Assembly: GCF_014649535.1 (NCBI RefSeq)
Contig: NZ_BMTF01000004.1
Location: 50,397 to 114,396 of the forward strand
Length of the DNA: 64,000 bases
DNA from: Streptomyces gelaticus
Lineage (GTDB): Bacteria; Actinomycetota; Actinomycetes; Streptomycetales; Streptomycetaceae
Direction of reading: 5' to 3'
The first letter of the stretch is position 1. Each line of letters starts with the position of its first letter. The position numbers and the translations under genes were made by a program. Positions 34,987-44,574 of this stretch are shown here, piece by piece. The notes under the pieces are model-generated. The model was not told the origin of the DNA, ran no database searches, and saw only the letters and a list, made by a program, of their open reading frames with translations.

Positions 34987-35498
34987 TTCTTTCCGCCCCC
35001 GTCCAGGATGTCGAGCAGCAGCGGCCTGGTGCCCTGGTCGATGGCCACCTGCGTACCGTCCTTCATGTCGTCGAGAGATTCACCGGCGCGCAGTTCGACG
35101 AGCACCATGGTGATCTGGGTGCCTCCCTGTCCGGGCTGGAAATCCTTGACGCGCCCGGTCACCGTCCGGTTCTCGCCCAGGCGCAGGACGACATCGGTGC
35201 CCTTCGCCGGAGGCGTGAACTTCGGGAACGCGAGGACGGCATTGCCCTTGGCGACCCCGGCGAGGGCCCCGGTCGGACCGACCGGAACCCTCACGAACAG
35301 CCCCGCCAGCACGGTGGCGGCGATGATCAGCGCGCCGATCAGCGCCCACCGCCACCGCGGCGTCATGCGTTCGACGTCGAAGCCGGTTCGGGCCGGACCG
35401 CGGGGGTTGGCCCGGTAGGCGGCCACCATGCTCGGGCGGTAGACGCCCTCGGCGAGGGCACCGTCCGATGCGGCGGGTGCCGTGGTCTTGGCGTTCAA
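34983..35498 (-). CDS. Single-span HlyD-like adaptor protein
   Basis: A 171-residue protein with one transmembrane helix (about 50-71, WRWALIGALIIAATVLAGLF) and a short extracytoplasmic beta-rich domain containing LRLGENRTVTGRVKDFQPGQ. This resembles the tail of membrane-fusion (HlyD) proteins but lacks the long coiled coil. Such small adaptors occur beside C39 ABC transporters in Gram-positive RiPP clusters. Overlapping starts and stops tie it to LanM and LanT. Confidence 0.78.
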   Translation of the reverse strand: MNAKTTAPAASDGALAEGVYRPSMVAAYRANPRGPARTGFDVERMTPRWRWALIGALIIAATVLAGLFVRVPVGPTGALAGVAKGNAVLAFPKFTPPAKGTDVVLRLGENRTVTGRVKDFQPGQGGTQITMVLVELRAGESLDDMKDGTQVAIDQGTRPLLLDILDGGGKK

Positions 35499-38400
35499 CG
35501 TGCCCGTTCCTCCCCCGTCGGCCCGCTCAACGTCAGCAGGTCCGGCACCTGTGCGGGGTCGGCCTTGCGTGCCAGGCCCCAGGCGATGCCGGCGAGTCCG
35601 GTCATCAGTCCGGGGGTCTCCACACCGTTCGGGACACCGCAGAGCCAGCCGTTCTCACGGCCCTCGTGCAGCAGCGTGTTCCATACCGGGGGCACCAGCT
35701 CGGCAACCTCTGGCTCCGTGTCCGGGTCGCAGCTCGCCTCGATGAGGAGGAGGTTGCCGACGTCGCCGTGGCACAGGCTGTGGTTGCCCAGACCGGACAC
35801 CGGGTCGAGGTCGAATCCGGTGGATATGGATGCGAGCACGGCCCTGTGCCTGTCGCGTTCGATCGTTTCGGCGAGCTCCGGCGCGATTCCCATCCGCTGG
35901 AATTCGGTGCGGGCCATCGCGATGCCCGGGGCACCATGGCACCAGGCGTTCATGACCGTCCGGCCGCCGAGGTTGGCCGGACGCAGGTCGCGCCAGGTCC
36001 GCAGACCGGGATCATAGACGGTCGACTCGTAACGCAGCGCGTGGTGTACGGCCTGCGCGTACTCCGGGCGGGCGGCCACCTGGTCGAGCCGTGCGAGCGC
36101 GTACGCGATGCCGGACGCGCCGTGGGAGAACCCGGCCAGCGGCGCCTCGGGGTTGATCGGAGTGATCCAGCCCCAGCCGTCACCCGTCTCCCGCCGGGTG
36201 GTGAGGAGCCGGTCGGCGCAGCGCACCGCGAGCTCGACGGCACCGCATCCGGGCGCGGCGGATTCCAGCGACAACAGCGACAGGATCGCCCCTGCCGATC
36301 CGGACACCACGTCCAGCAGAGGTTCTTCGGCGATGAGTTCACCGATGGCGGGCAGCAGTGCGGCGGCAGCCTCGGCGTAGTGCCGGCGACCGTGGCGGGC
36401 GGCTGCATGCGCCAGGGCGTACATCGCTCCGCCGAAGGGGCCGAAGGCGCCGATACCGAGGTCGGCCGGGCCGGGCTTCTTCTCCAGTCCGGCCAGGGTC
36501 TCGGCGACGAGCAGCGAGCGCTTGGCGACCTGGTCGAAGGCGGCCTGCGCCAGCTCGCCGATCTCCGCGTCGCCGGACACGGCCGCGACCGCGTCGAGCG
36601 CGTGCGCGATGCCGGCGGTGCCGGTGTACAGGCCGATCGGGGCGGGGGCGTACTGCCAGTACTTCTCGTCCACCAGGTCGAGGCCGATCCAGCCCAGCCC
36701 GTGCTCGTCGCGGACGCAGAGGCTAGAGAGCCGGCGTGCGATGCGCAGGGCCTCCTCGGCGAAGTCCCCTGAGTCCGCCGGGCTCTGCATCCGGGCACGC
36801 TGCCAGTTGGGCCAGCGCGCTTCGTCGTCGCCCATGACGGTGGCGGCGACGCTGGAACGGATGACGCGTTCCTGGAAGGCGAGATCATCGTCGCCGAGCG
36901 CGGTGAGACGCTCGCGTACGGCGGTCAGCGGTGCCGGGGTACGCGTGCCGATCCGTGCGTCGTCGAGCCCGCCGCGCAGGGCACCGGTGTCGGCGTCGAC
37001 GGTGAACATGGGAATGTCCCCGAGCGACAGTTCGGCGATCTCGTCCAGGACCATCGCGTTGCGGCAGTCCGGCATCTCGGTGTGGCCGCCGGCCAGTCGG
37101 GCCAGCGACCGTGCGTGGTCGAGTCCGTCACGCAGGAAGTCCGGGTGGGTGCTCTCCAGCAGCAGGCGGCCGTAGATGTGGGTGGGGCGGGCGATGAGCC
37201 GGGTCTTCACGGATCCGAAGGCCGCGATCGGCCCGGCCGGGCCGAGGAGTTCGTCGCGTGCGGCTTCGAGGAGCCGGTAGACGTGGGTGAAACCGTCCAC
37301 GAACACGTCGACGCGTCCGATCAGGTCGATCGGTTCGCCGTCGGCGGTCATCGGGTGATTGCGCTCGGCGTCCATCTCCATGCGGCGCTTGACCAGCCGC
37401 ATCCGGTCGGTGCCGCTGTCCTCCCAGGTGGGCACCGGCATCGGCGTGAGCTGACCGCCGTGCCCGGCCAGCCCACTGACGTCGAGCCCGAAGGTTCCGT
37501 CCTCACCGCGTACGAGCAGACGGTTGGGGAGGATGCCGACCGACTGGACCGAGTTGGCGAGCGTGACCGCGGCGATGTCCGTCTCGCCGTCGATCTTCAC
37601 GACGGCAGCGGTCTTGTCGCTGTGCAGCAGTGCTTCCAAGTCGATGAGAACCGGGTGCTCGCCCGCGGCGAGGACGTTCTCGAAGTGGAAGTCGGTGGCA
37701 TGCAGCAGGTACAGCAGCGCCGTCAGTCCGCCCAGCCGCCACGCGTAGCGGTCGCCGCCTTCGGCGTCCGTGGTCGCCGAGGTGTCGACGAGTTCCACCC
37801 AGCCGTGCTCACCGCGGTCGAGAATGCCTATGCGGGCGAGATCGTGCGGCGGGCGCTGCCGGTTGACCCAGTCGAGAAGGCGGTCGAACGCGACGTCCAT
37901 GGCCAGCGAACGGGGTTTGAACACCAGCGAGCCGGTGTCGAAACTGACGATCGCGACCGACCGGCCGCGGCGGTGCTTGTCACCGGCGCCGAACTCTATT
38001 CGTTCGAGGCGCTCGGGGCCGGCCCCGGCGAGCATGCCCTCGCGCAGGAGGGGCAGATCGGCGACGAGCGCTTCGATCAGCTCCACACGGGTGTCGATCC
38101 AGAACCGGAGCTGATGGACGAGCAGCCGGGCGAGTATCGGGTATTCGTCCCAGATGGCGAGGGCGTTGCCCTCGTCGCGCAGCAGATTCACGTAGGAGGC
38201 GAAGCGCTCCTCGGGAGTCTCGCCCGCCAGCCGGTCCTCGACGCGGGCGATGTTCAGTTCCAGGACCAGGGTCCGCTGCACATGTCCCAGGAGGTCCGCT
38301 GCCGGGGCCGTCGCGCGCACCACGTCGAGCAGGTGACCGAGATCGGCCATGACGGGGTCGGTCGAAGCCACGACCCGTTCCTCGACGAGAGCGTCGAGTT

Positions 38401-38812
38401 CGTGCACCGCGCCTTCGACGAGGGGCCGGATCACTTCGAGGAGGCCCATGTCGGAGTCGAGACGACGGTTGACGTCGGTGGCGGCCCTGCCCGCCGCCCA
38501 CCAGCGGAGGAAGGTCTTGTGCCACTCCGGTTCATCCGTCAGCCGGGAAGCGAGGGACTCATCGGTCTCACCGAGCAGCGCGGACAGTTCGCTCGCGGTG
38601 ACACCCAGCGGGGCCAGCCGCGTGTCCAGGCCGGCTCGATCGCCCTTGAGAGGCGCGAGTTCCCTCCACATGGCCAGGCGCTTCTCGCCACGGACGGTGT
38701 CGGTCCGCGACGGGCGTCCGCCCGCCCTCTCGCCCAGCGTGGCCGCCCGGTGCCATGGGAGGCCTGTCCGGCCTTGCCTGCCGGTGTCGTGATCGGTTGC
38801 TTCGAGCGGCAT
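35495..38812 (-). CDS. lanM: Class II lanthipeptide synthetase LanM
   Basis: A 1,105-residue bifunctional enzyme that phosphorylates and eliminates Ser/Thr in the core peptide and then cyclises Cys onto the dehydro residues. The N-terminal dehydratase domain (DUF4135, kinase-like) has the TDFHFENVL catalytic loop and LIDLEALL. The C-terminal LanC-like domain keeps all zinc ligands: Cys958 in NAWCHG and Cys1014-His1015 in SLCHG, with FSHGASGIA also conserved. The ATG at 38812 follows GGAGGAG. It is the only synthetase here, so it must act on both precursors. A hairpin separates it from the precursor genes. Confidence 0.97.
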   Translation of the reverse strand: MPLEATDHDTGRQGRTGLPWHRAATLGERAGGRPSRTDTVRGEKRLAMWRELAPLKGDRAGLDTRLAPLGVTASELSALLGETDESLASRLTDEPEWHKTFLRWWAAGRAATDVNRRLDSDMGLLEVIRPLVEGAVHELDALVEERVVASTDPVMADLGHLLDVVRATAPAADLLGHVQRTLVLELNIARVEDRLAGETPEERFASYVNLLRDEGNALAIWDEYPILARLLVHQLRFWIDTRVELIEALVADLPLLREGMLAGAGPERLERIEFGAGDKHRRGRSVAIVSFDTGSLVFKPRSLAMDVAFDRLLDWVNRQRPPHDLARIGILDRGEHGWVELVDTSATTDAEGGDRYAWRLGGLTALLYLLHATDFHFENVLAAGEHPVLIDLEALLHSDKTAAVVKIDGETDIAAVTLANSVQSVGILPNRLLVRGEDGTFGLDVSGLAGHGGQLTPMPVPTWEDSGTDRMRLVKRRMEMDAERNHPMTADGEPIDLIGRVDVFVDGFTHVYRLLEAARDELLGPAGPIAAFGSVKTRLIARPTHIYGRLLLESTHPDFLRDGLDHARSLARLAGGHTEMPDCRNAMVLDEIAELSLGDIPMFTVDADTGALRGGLDDARIGTRTPAPLTAVRERLTALGDDDLAFQERVIRSSVAATVMGDDEARWPNWQRARMQSPADSGDFAEEALRIARRLSSLCVRDEHGLGWIGLDLVDEKYWQYAPAPIGLYTGTAGIAHALDAVAAVSGDAEIGELAQAAFDQVAKRSLLVAETLAGLEKKPGPADLGIGAFGPFGGAMYALAHAAARHGRRHYAEAAAALLPAIGELIAEEPLLDVVSGSAGAILSLLSLESAAPGCGAVELAVRCADRLLTTRRETGDGWGWITPINPEAPLAGFSHGASGIAYALARLDQVAARPEYAQAVHHALRYESTVYDPGLRTWRDLRPANLGGRTVMNAWCHGAPGIAMARTEFQRMGIAPELAETIERDRHRAVLASISTGFDLDPVSGLGNHSLCHGDVGNLLLIEASCDPDTEPEVAELVPPVWNTLLHEGRENGWLCGVPNGVETPGLMTGLAGIAWGLARKADPAQVPDLLTLSGPTGEERAR

Positions 38813-38837
38813 TCTCGTCTCTCCTCCTGAGACAGGA

Positions 38838-38880
38838 ACGCGGCCGGCAGAGGCCCGAATTGACCCCCTGCCGGCCGCGT
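38838..38880 (-). terminator. Attenuator-type hairpin between precursor genes and lanM
   Basis: A perfect 13-base stem, ACGCGGCCGGCAG (38838-38850) with CTGCCGGCCGCGT (38868-38880), loop 17 bases, followed on the minus strand by TTCCTGTCTC. Partial termination here would give more precursor than synthetase mRNA, as is common in lantibiotic operons. Confidence 0.8.
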
Positions 38881-38904
38881 CATTTCTTCGGTAAGCTGCT
38901 AGGC

Positions 38905-39138
38905 TTACTTACAGGGCGTACCGGGGTCGCAGGCGAGACCGCAGACGGTCCAGCCTGAGTACCACGGCAAGCACCAGCAGCACCCGAGAGTGCCGAGGAC
39001 ACCGGTGCCCGCACCGTTGACTTCGGTCAGCTCCTCATCGGTGATTGCGGTGAGGCCGTCGCCCGACGGATGGGCGGGGGCCTCACTCCCGAGGGACAAC
39101 CGGTACTCGGCGTCCTTCCAAGAGCGCACTACGTCCAC
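38905..39138 (-). CDS. lanA2: Lanthipeptide precursor, alpha-like peptide
   Basis: A 77-residue precursor. The GTG at 39138 was chosen because AAGGAG lies eight bases before it and because MDVVRSWKDAEYRLSL then aligns residue by residue with the start of the sister peptide. The leader ends ITDEELTEVNGA, a double-glycine-like site. The predicted core of 34 residues begins GTGVLGTLGCCWC and contains six Cys (core positions 10, 11, 13, 23, 27, 33) but only five Ser/Thr, so at least one Cys cannot form a lanthionine and a disulfide is likely. The C-terminus is TPCK. Overall it resembles the alpha member of actinobacterial two-peptide lantibiotics such as roseocin (comparison from memory). Confidence 0.9.
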   Translation of the reverse strand: MDVVRSWKDAEYRLSLGSEAPAHPSGDGLTAITDEELTEVNGAGTGVLGTLGCCWCLPWYSGWTVCGLACDPGTPCK

Positions 39139-39169
39139 GAACATCACTCCTTGATGTGATGGCGACGGC

Positions 39170-39391
39170 TCAGCAGCAGCCGCGCGTACCCATGTTGCAA
39201 CTGCCGCAGAGCGTCCCGGTGGGCGAGCACACCGTGACGGTCAGGGTGATCGTGGCGCAGGCCCACGTGGTACCGCCGGCGACGCCGTCGAGCTGATCGT
39301 CGGCCAGCTCGACCAGACCGGCCGGGTTGGCCGGAGCGTCGGCGAGAGTGGCCCGGTACTCCGGGTCCTTCCAAGCGCGAATCAGGTTCAT
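39170..39391 (-). CDS. lanA1: Lanthipeptide precursor, beta-like peptide
   Basis: A 73-residue precursor starting at ATG 39391 with GGGGAGGTG upstream. The leader MNLIRAWKDPEYRATL ends LADDQLDGVAGG, a canonical double-glycine site for the C39 transporter. The 33-residue core begins TTWACATITLTVTVC and has six Cys (positions 5, 15, 22, 25, 32, 33) and eleven Ser/Thr, enough for six thioether rings plus dehydro residues. It is the first gene of the operon, 31 bases before the alpha-like gene. The two cores are unrelated while the leaders match, as expected for a two-component lantibiotic made by one LanM. Confidence 0.93.
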   Translation of the reverse strand: MNLIRAWKDPEYRATLADAPANPAGLVELADDQLDGVAGGTTWACATITLTVTVCSPTGTLCGSCNMGTRGCC

Positions 39392-40104
39392 TTGTCGTTC
39401 ACCTCCCCTCGTTTTGGATGCGGACCACCGGACGTGATCGGCGAAGAACGTTCGATCCCCGGTGACCTGTTCGCCATCCTCCTGAACCCGGATTGGCCTG
39501 GAATACCGTGCGGCGACCGAGGCGGGCACAGGCTGCGCATATGCCAGGCATGCGATCGATGGGCCCCGTGCACACAAGGCAGCAGGAGGCGGAGCGCCGG
39601 TCGTGGACTTCGAGCGGTGACGGTCTGTCCGCACTCATGGCGGTGGCCCAACTTCCGTGCCGGGCGGTGGCGTCGATTCCGCGTGACGGCCCGGACCGCA
39701 CGTTCACGTGCATGTCACGGGAGTTGAAAGACGTGCACGCGCAGGGGGCGTACAGCCCCCTGGATCAGTAGGGCGCGGTCGTTGCCCGCGCGTCCAGGGG
39801 AATGCCGGTGCTGCCTGACCGGGCCGGCCCGGTGCTCCGCGGGCGCGGGGGCACACCGGAATCACCGGCCGCACGTTCCGCCCGGGGTCCGGACACCCCT
39901 GAGCGGCTCACGGCTGTGGAAGGAATCGCCGTCTCGTGCGGCGCCCGGGTGCGAGCGAATCCATGACGACCGGGGGATCGGGCCCCGGTCGCCATGGAGT
40001 GGCGGTGACCGTCGCGCCCCTCTCTCCGGGGCACGCCAACTGACGGTGCATCAGAAGGATTGACGGTCCGTGGAACCGCCGTGCTGCGCGCTCCGTGCTA
40101 CCCG
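39392..40104. promoter_or_regulatory. Promoter region of the lanthipeptide operon with two terminator hairpins
   Basis: No supported gene in these 713 bases. The right-to-left reading promoter of the precursor genes must lie in about 39400-39640. Two hairpins follow: CAGGGGGC-GTACA-GCCCCCTG (39742-39762) and CGACCGGGG (39967-39975) with CCCCGGTCG (39983-39991). Either can end the transcript arriving from the conflict-system operon, insulating it from the lanthipeptide genes. Frames of about 90-110 residues here lack ribosome sites. Confidence 0.55.
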
Positions 40105-43098
40105 TCAGATCATCTGCGGTTCGAAGTCCCAGTACGGACGGTTGCGGGAGCGGGCCGAGACCGTGTGGACATGCTGGGCGCCCAGCGTCGCGACCAGGTC
40201 GCCCAGTGCCTCCCGCTCGACCTTGTCCGCGCGCTCGCGGTCACGGAGGCCGCGCAGGTCCGCGGCGTGTGCGATCCGGGCGGACAAGGTCAGCGGATGG
40301 GTCCGGCCGAGGACCTCGGTGGCCCTGCTGATGACCGAGTCCGTCAGCGCGGCCGCGGATTCCGGGTCGCCCACCAGGTTGCGCAGCGCCGAGGCGTTGA
40401 CCGCGCAGCCGAGGGTCCAGGGGTGGTGCTCGCCCACGGCTCGCGTCATGTCCGCGAGTGCCTCCTCCAACAGGGCGTGCGCATGGTCGCGTTCACCCAC
40501 GTTGCGGAGGATCAGGGCGTGGTTGGCGCGGGTTCCGGCCACGTACGGATGTTCCTCGCCGAGCATGTCCGCATAGCCGTCGACCACCTTCTCGCTTATG
40601 GCCCTGGCCTGGTCGATGTCGGCGTGCTCCCGGGCGAAGAAGCTCTGGCCGGCCGCGAACATCATCGTCAGCGGGTCGTTCTCGCCGAGAACCCGCTCGC
40701 TTCGTTCGAGAACCCGGGTGAACAGCGTCGCGGCCTTGGCACGCTCGCCCGAGCGGTACTGGCACAGCGCGAGATTGTGTTCGGCGCGCAGGGTCTGCGG
40801 GTTGTCGGGCCCCATGACCAGCCGGTGCACCCGGACGCTCTGGCTCTGGAGCGAGAGGGCGTCGCCGTAGCGGCCGAGGAGACGCAGGTCGGTGGCGTAG
40901 TGGATCTCCGAGTAGAGCGTCCAGCTGTGGCGAGGGCGCAACACCTGCCGCCTGGCCTCCAGTGTCCGCCGGTGCAGCTCCAGGGACTCTTCGTATCTGC
41001 CGAGCAGCCGGAGCGACATGGCCAGGTTGTTCTGCGCACTGAGTGTGCGCGCGTCCTGGTCGCCCAGCAGTTCACGGTAGGCCGTGAGGATCCAGGCCGA
41101 CATCTCCAGTGCCTCGTCGTACCGGCCCAGGCCCCGCAGGTCGGCGGCGAGGCCGCCGGCGGCGCGCAGGTGTTCCAGGTCCTGTGCGCCGCGTTCGGCG
41201 CGGAGGTGGTCGACGGCGGCGCGTTCGATGGCTTCCGTGCCGGCGTAGTCGCCGACGGCCCGCAGCACGTTCGCGTAGTGGTAGCTGACGTCCCAGACCC
41301 TGGGGTGGTCCTCGCCGAGGAGTTCCCGCCAGGCCTTCATGGCCCGTTGGCCCAGCTTGATGCCGGCCCGGTACTCGCCGGAGAGGTACATGTAGCGCAG
41401 GCAGTTGAGCACCAGGGCGTGGACGGCCGGGTCGGTGCTGTTGAGTACGTCGGCCCACTTCAGGTGCGGGGTGATCTCCGCGTAGGCGGGCCACAGCCGG
41501 GTGTCGGTGGGGCGGCCGGGGTCCGCGGCGGCGAGGGCCCTGCGGACCACGTCGATGAACTCGTGGCGGTCGCGTTCCGGCATGTCCTTGCCGACGATCT
41601 GGTGGACCATGCGGTGCATGTAGAGCGATTCGCCGGACGAGGCGTCCTCGTCGGCCGTCTCGTGTGACTCCAGGCGGACCACGGAGTACTGACGGAGCTG
41701 GCCGATCGCCCTGTTCCACAGCAGCGGGTCGTTCATCAGGCCGGAGAGCTGTTCCGGCAGTTCGCCGGGCGGCATTTCCCTCAGCAGACGCACGGGGATG
41801 GAGCCGGGTGCGAAGAAGCTGCACAGGCGCAGCAGGTCGACGGATTCCGGAACGGTTTCCTTGAGCTTGTTCAGCAGTATCGACCAGGCGGTCTGGAAGG
41901 CGAGCGGGAAGTCGGCGGAGACCTTGACGACGTCCTGGTCGATGCCGCCTTCGAGGAGTTCGATGTACTCCTCGACGGACATGTCGGAGTCGTTGAGCCA
42001 GCCGGCCGTCTGGTCGAGCAGGAGCGGAAGGTCTTCGAGGGCCTCGGCCAGCTGGTCGGCGTCGTCCGGGGTCAGGCGTGGTGCGCGGCGGCGGATGAAG
42101 GCGACCGACTCGTCGCGTTCGTAGACCGGCACCTCGACCAGATTGCTGTTGTGCTCGCTCCACTCCGGGTTGCGGGAGGTGATCAGCACGTGCCCGGGGC
42201 CGGTCGGCACCAGGTCCCAGATGTGTTCGGGTTCGTCCGCCCCGTCCAGGACGAGCAGCCAGTGGGAGTGCGGTTCGCCGCGCCGCAGGGCGTCGCGGAC
42301 CGCGCGCAGCCGCTCCCCGTACTCGGCTCCCGTGGACAGGCCCAGTTCGGGGGCGAGTTCGGCGAGCTTCTGCCGGTAGAGGGCACGGCGGTCGGCCGGC
42401 ACCCACCACACGACGTCGTACTCGGAACCGAACCGGTAGACGTACTCCGCCGCCAGTTGGGTCTTGCCCACGCCGGACATGCCGTGCAGGGCCACGACCC
42501 CGGCGCCGGGTCCGGCGTCCTGGAGGGCCTGGTACGCCTTGTTGAGCAGCGCCTCTCGGCCGGTGAACCGGGTGTTGCGGCGCGGCACCCCGCCCCACAC
42601 CTCGGGGGTGTCGGCCGGATACCGCGGCCCCTGCCTGGCCGCGACGGGCTCGGGCAGCGGGTCGGCGGGCAGGCCCAGGCGCGCCAGGAGCCGCCGCTCG
42701 GCCTCGTCGGCGCCGACATTGGTCAGGTCGGCGGCGGCGAGCGCAGAGGTGGCGCCGGGCAGTGCGGAGGTGGTGACGCAGACGGCGGCGAAGCGGTCCG
42801 GGTCGGGGGCGACGACCTCGCGCAGCGCCCTGTTCCACTCCTCGTGGCCGCGCGGGCCGAGCTGGAAGTACCAGTCGCTGAGGATCACCAGGACCCGCCC
42901 CCGGGAGAGGGTCAGGTCGCGCAGCGAATCCTCCAGCGGGACCTCCACCGGGGGGTCCCAGCGCTGCTGGACGACCGTCACTCCGCGCCGCTCCAGCCGG
43001 TCACCGATCCATGTCGCCCAGGCGCGGTTGAATCCGGCGAAACTGATGGTGACGGTTTGCGCCCCGGTTGCTCCAACTTGCCTACGCGTTCCGGGCAT
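40105..43098 (-). CDS. TIR-like/NB-ARC/TPR STAND protein (FxsT-like)
   Basis: A 997-residue multi-domain protein. Residues 12-125 form a TIR/FxsC-like domain (VTISFAGFNRAWATWIGDRL, then VLVILSDWYFQ and HEEWNRAL). The NB-ARC ATPase follows with Walker A GMSGVGKTQ (206-214), Walker B LLVLDGADEP and the GHVLITSRN segment. From about residue 570 to the end come roughly ten tetratricopeptide repeats. STAND ATPases of this kind stay inactive until repeats sense a signal, then oligomerise; TIR domains often degrade NAD in defence systems, but catalytic residues cannot be confirmed here. In FxSxx-COOH systems such a protein accompanies the peptide and radical SAM genes. Last gene of the operon; ATG preceded by GGGAGA. 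Confidence 0.88.
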   Translation of the reverse strand: MPGTRRQVGATGAQTVTISFAGFNRAWATWIGDRLERRGVTVVQQRWDPPVEVPLEDSLRDLTLSRGRVLVILSDWYFQLGPRGHEEWNRALREVVAPDPDRFAAVCVTTSALPGATSALAAADLTNVGADEAERRLLARLGLPADPLPEPVAARQGPRYPADTPEVWGGVPRRNTRFTGREALLNKAYQALQDAGPGAGVVALHGMSGVGKTQLAAEYVYRFGSEYDVVWWVPADRRALYRQKLAELAPELGLSTGAEYGERLRAVRDALRRGEPHSHWLLVLDGADEPEHIWDLVPTGPGHVLITSRNPEWSEHNSNLVEVPVYERDESVAFIRRRAPRLTPDDADQLAEALEDLPLLLDQTAGWLNDSDMSVEEYIELLEGGIDQDVVKVSADFPLAFQTAWSILLNKLKETVPESVDLLRLCSFFAPGSIPVRLLREMPPGELPEQLSGLMNDPLLWNRAIGQLRQYSVVRLESHETADEDASSGESLYMHRMVHQIVGKDMPERDRHEFIDVVRRALAAADPGRPTDTRLWPAYAEITPHLKWADVLNSTDPAVHALVLNCLRYMYLSGEYRAGIKLGQRAMKAWRELLGEDHPRVWDVSYHYANVLRAVGDYAGTEAIERAAVDHLRAERGAQDLEHLRAAGGLAADLRGLGRYDEALEMSAWILTAYRELLGDQDARTLSAQNNLAMSLRLLGRYEESLELHRRTLEARRQVLRPRHSWTLYSEIHYATDLRLLGRYGDALSLQSQSVRVHRLVMGPDNPQTLRAEHNLALCQYRSGERAKAATLFTRVLERSERVLGENDPLTMMFAAGQSFFAREHADIDQARAISEKVVDGYADMLGEEHPYVAGTRANHALILRNVGERDHAHALLEEALADMTRAVGEHHPWTLGCAVNASALRNLVGDPESAAALTDSVISRATEVLGRTHPLTLSARIAHAADLRGLRDRERADKVEREALGDLVATLGAQHVHTVSARSRNRPYWDFEPQMI

Positions 43099-43179
43099 TC
43101 AACCGTCTCCCTGCCTCGATTCGAGCCTTGTCAACATACACCGGAGCATGGTCGTTCCGGCGGACAATCCCGGGGTCCC

Positions 43180-44574
43180 TCACGGCCCGTGCGGGCCGTT
43201 CCTCTGTTGCCATATCACCTTGGCGGTGGCCACGTATGCCTCCGCGCGCGCGAGGTGCCCCGTAGGAGGCGGGCAATCGTCCAGACGGTGGTAGAGCGTG
43301 ATCATCTCGTTGACCAGCACCCGGCCTTCGCGGGTCAGCGCTGCCGATCCGGCCAGCACGGGCAGGACCGCCCCGACCTGTTCGCGACAGCGGGCGTGCT
43401 CGGCCCAGGCCAGGTCGCGGTGGGTGACGCGCCGGGCGGCGAGCGCGAACCGCTGCCAGTAGTCGGCGAGCGCGATGTGCGAGTAGGCGCCCTGGAGGAG
43501 GCCGTCGAAGGGGCGGGGGTCGGAGCGCCAGGGCGCGAAGTGGCGGGGTTCCGGATCCTCGTGGTGCAGCGGTACGAGGGCACCGAGCGCGGACAGTTTG
43601 GTGTGCTGGAGTTCGTGGACGAGGGTGGAGGCGAAGTAGGCCGGGGTGGCCGGCTTGCTGCTGAGGACGGCGCCGAAGGCCTCGCGCCTGGTGCCGCTGC
43701 AATGGGCAGGGCTCTCCCCCATGGGCCCGGAGCCGGGCGGCGGGCCGAGCGGCACCAGGCAGCGCAGCAGGACCGCCGCTTCGGTGAGGCGGTGTTCGCC
43801 GCCGGTGCCGAGCAGGGGGCCCACTCCGGCCCAGGACTCGGCCCACGCCTTGCGTTCGTGGTCGTCGATGTGGGTGGCGGCGCTCAGTCCGTGCGGCTGG
43901 AGTCCGCTCCCGTCGGTGCGGTACGGGTCGACGTCGTCCAGGGGCACGGGACCGATGCCTGCCTGCACGGCCGGCAGGGCGAACACCGGAAGCCAGCGCG
44001 GGTCGGCCGAACCGGTCGTGCCGTCGGGCTGTGTGTGCGCCGACAGCGGCGGTTCACCCGCGTCGATCTGACGTATCACCAGTTGACCGTCCCGGAAGGT
44101 GATGTCGAGCTCTTCGGACGGTGTGCGCAGGGCGCCCAGGGTGGGCAGGGACAGGAGCCCGTCGTGTGCGGTGAGCCGGGCCGTGAACGGGATTCCGGCG
44201 CGGATCGCGGCTGCGGCGGCCAGGGCGCTCAAGTGGGCGAGATCGGCGTGGAGTTCGGGCCCCGGGACGGCGGCGGAGAGGCCGCGCAGGCAGCGTTGCG
44301 CCCAGGGTCCGGTGAGGGGGTGGAGCAGGACGGCGCGTACGGCGGTCCGGTCGGCGCGCTCGGCCGTCTCCAGCAGCGCCCAGTCCTGTCGCAGCCGGTC
44401 GAGCGCCCGGGGAGGGCAGGCGGCCGCGGGTGCCGCTTCGGCCGCGTCGAGCAGGGCCCGCAGCAGGAGGAGCCGACGGGTGTCCTGATCGCGCACGAGG
44501 ACGCTGAGGGTTTCGTAGTCGCCCTCGGTGCGGCCCAGTTGGCGCAGCATGTGGTCCGGGAGTGGGGGGATCAT
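43180..44574 (-). CDS. HEXXH-motif protein of the FxSxx-type system
   Basis: A 464-residue protein with a zinc-metalloprotease-like HEXXH motif, VHELQHTKL (His320, Glu321, His324), in a largely helical protein. In FxsB-family loci an HEXXH domain is either fused to or encoded beside the radical SAM enzyme; here it is separate. It may cleave the modified peptide or a partner, or have only structural metal binding. The ATG at 44574 overlaps the fxsB stop by four bases (ATGA). The gap to the next gene is 81 bases. Confidence 0.85.
   Translation of the reverse strand: MIPPLPDHMLRQLGRTEGDYETLSVLVRDQDTRRLLLLRALLDAAEAAPAAACPPRALDRLRQDWALLETAERADRTAVRAVLLHPLTGPWAQRCLRGLSAAVPGPELHADLAHLSALAAAAAIRAGIPFTARLTAHDGLLSLPTLGALRTPSEELDITFRDGQLVIRQIDAGEPPLSAHTQPDGTTGSADPRWLPVFALPAVQAGIGPVPLDDVDPYRTDGSGLQPHGLSAATHIDDHERKAWAESWAGVGPLLGTGGEHRLTEAAVLLRCLVPLGPPPGSGPMGESPAHCSGTRREAFGAVLSSKPATPAYFASTLVHELQHTKLSALGALVPLHHEDPEPRHFAPWRSDPRPFDGLLQGAYSHIALADYWQRFALAARRVTHRDLAWAEHARCREQVGAVLPVLAGSAALTREGRVLVNEMITLYHRLDDCPPPTGHLARAEAYVATAKVIWQQRNGPHGP

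Noticed and set aside
37082..38830. 582-residue plus-strand frame opposite lanM
   Set aside because: LanM motifs on the minus strand are complete; this frame has none.
39392..39727. 111-residue plus-strand frame with several Cys upstream of the precursor genes
   Set aside because: It starts inside the precursor ribosome site region, has no ribosome site of its own and overlaps the expected promoter.
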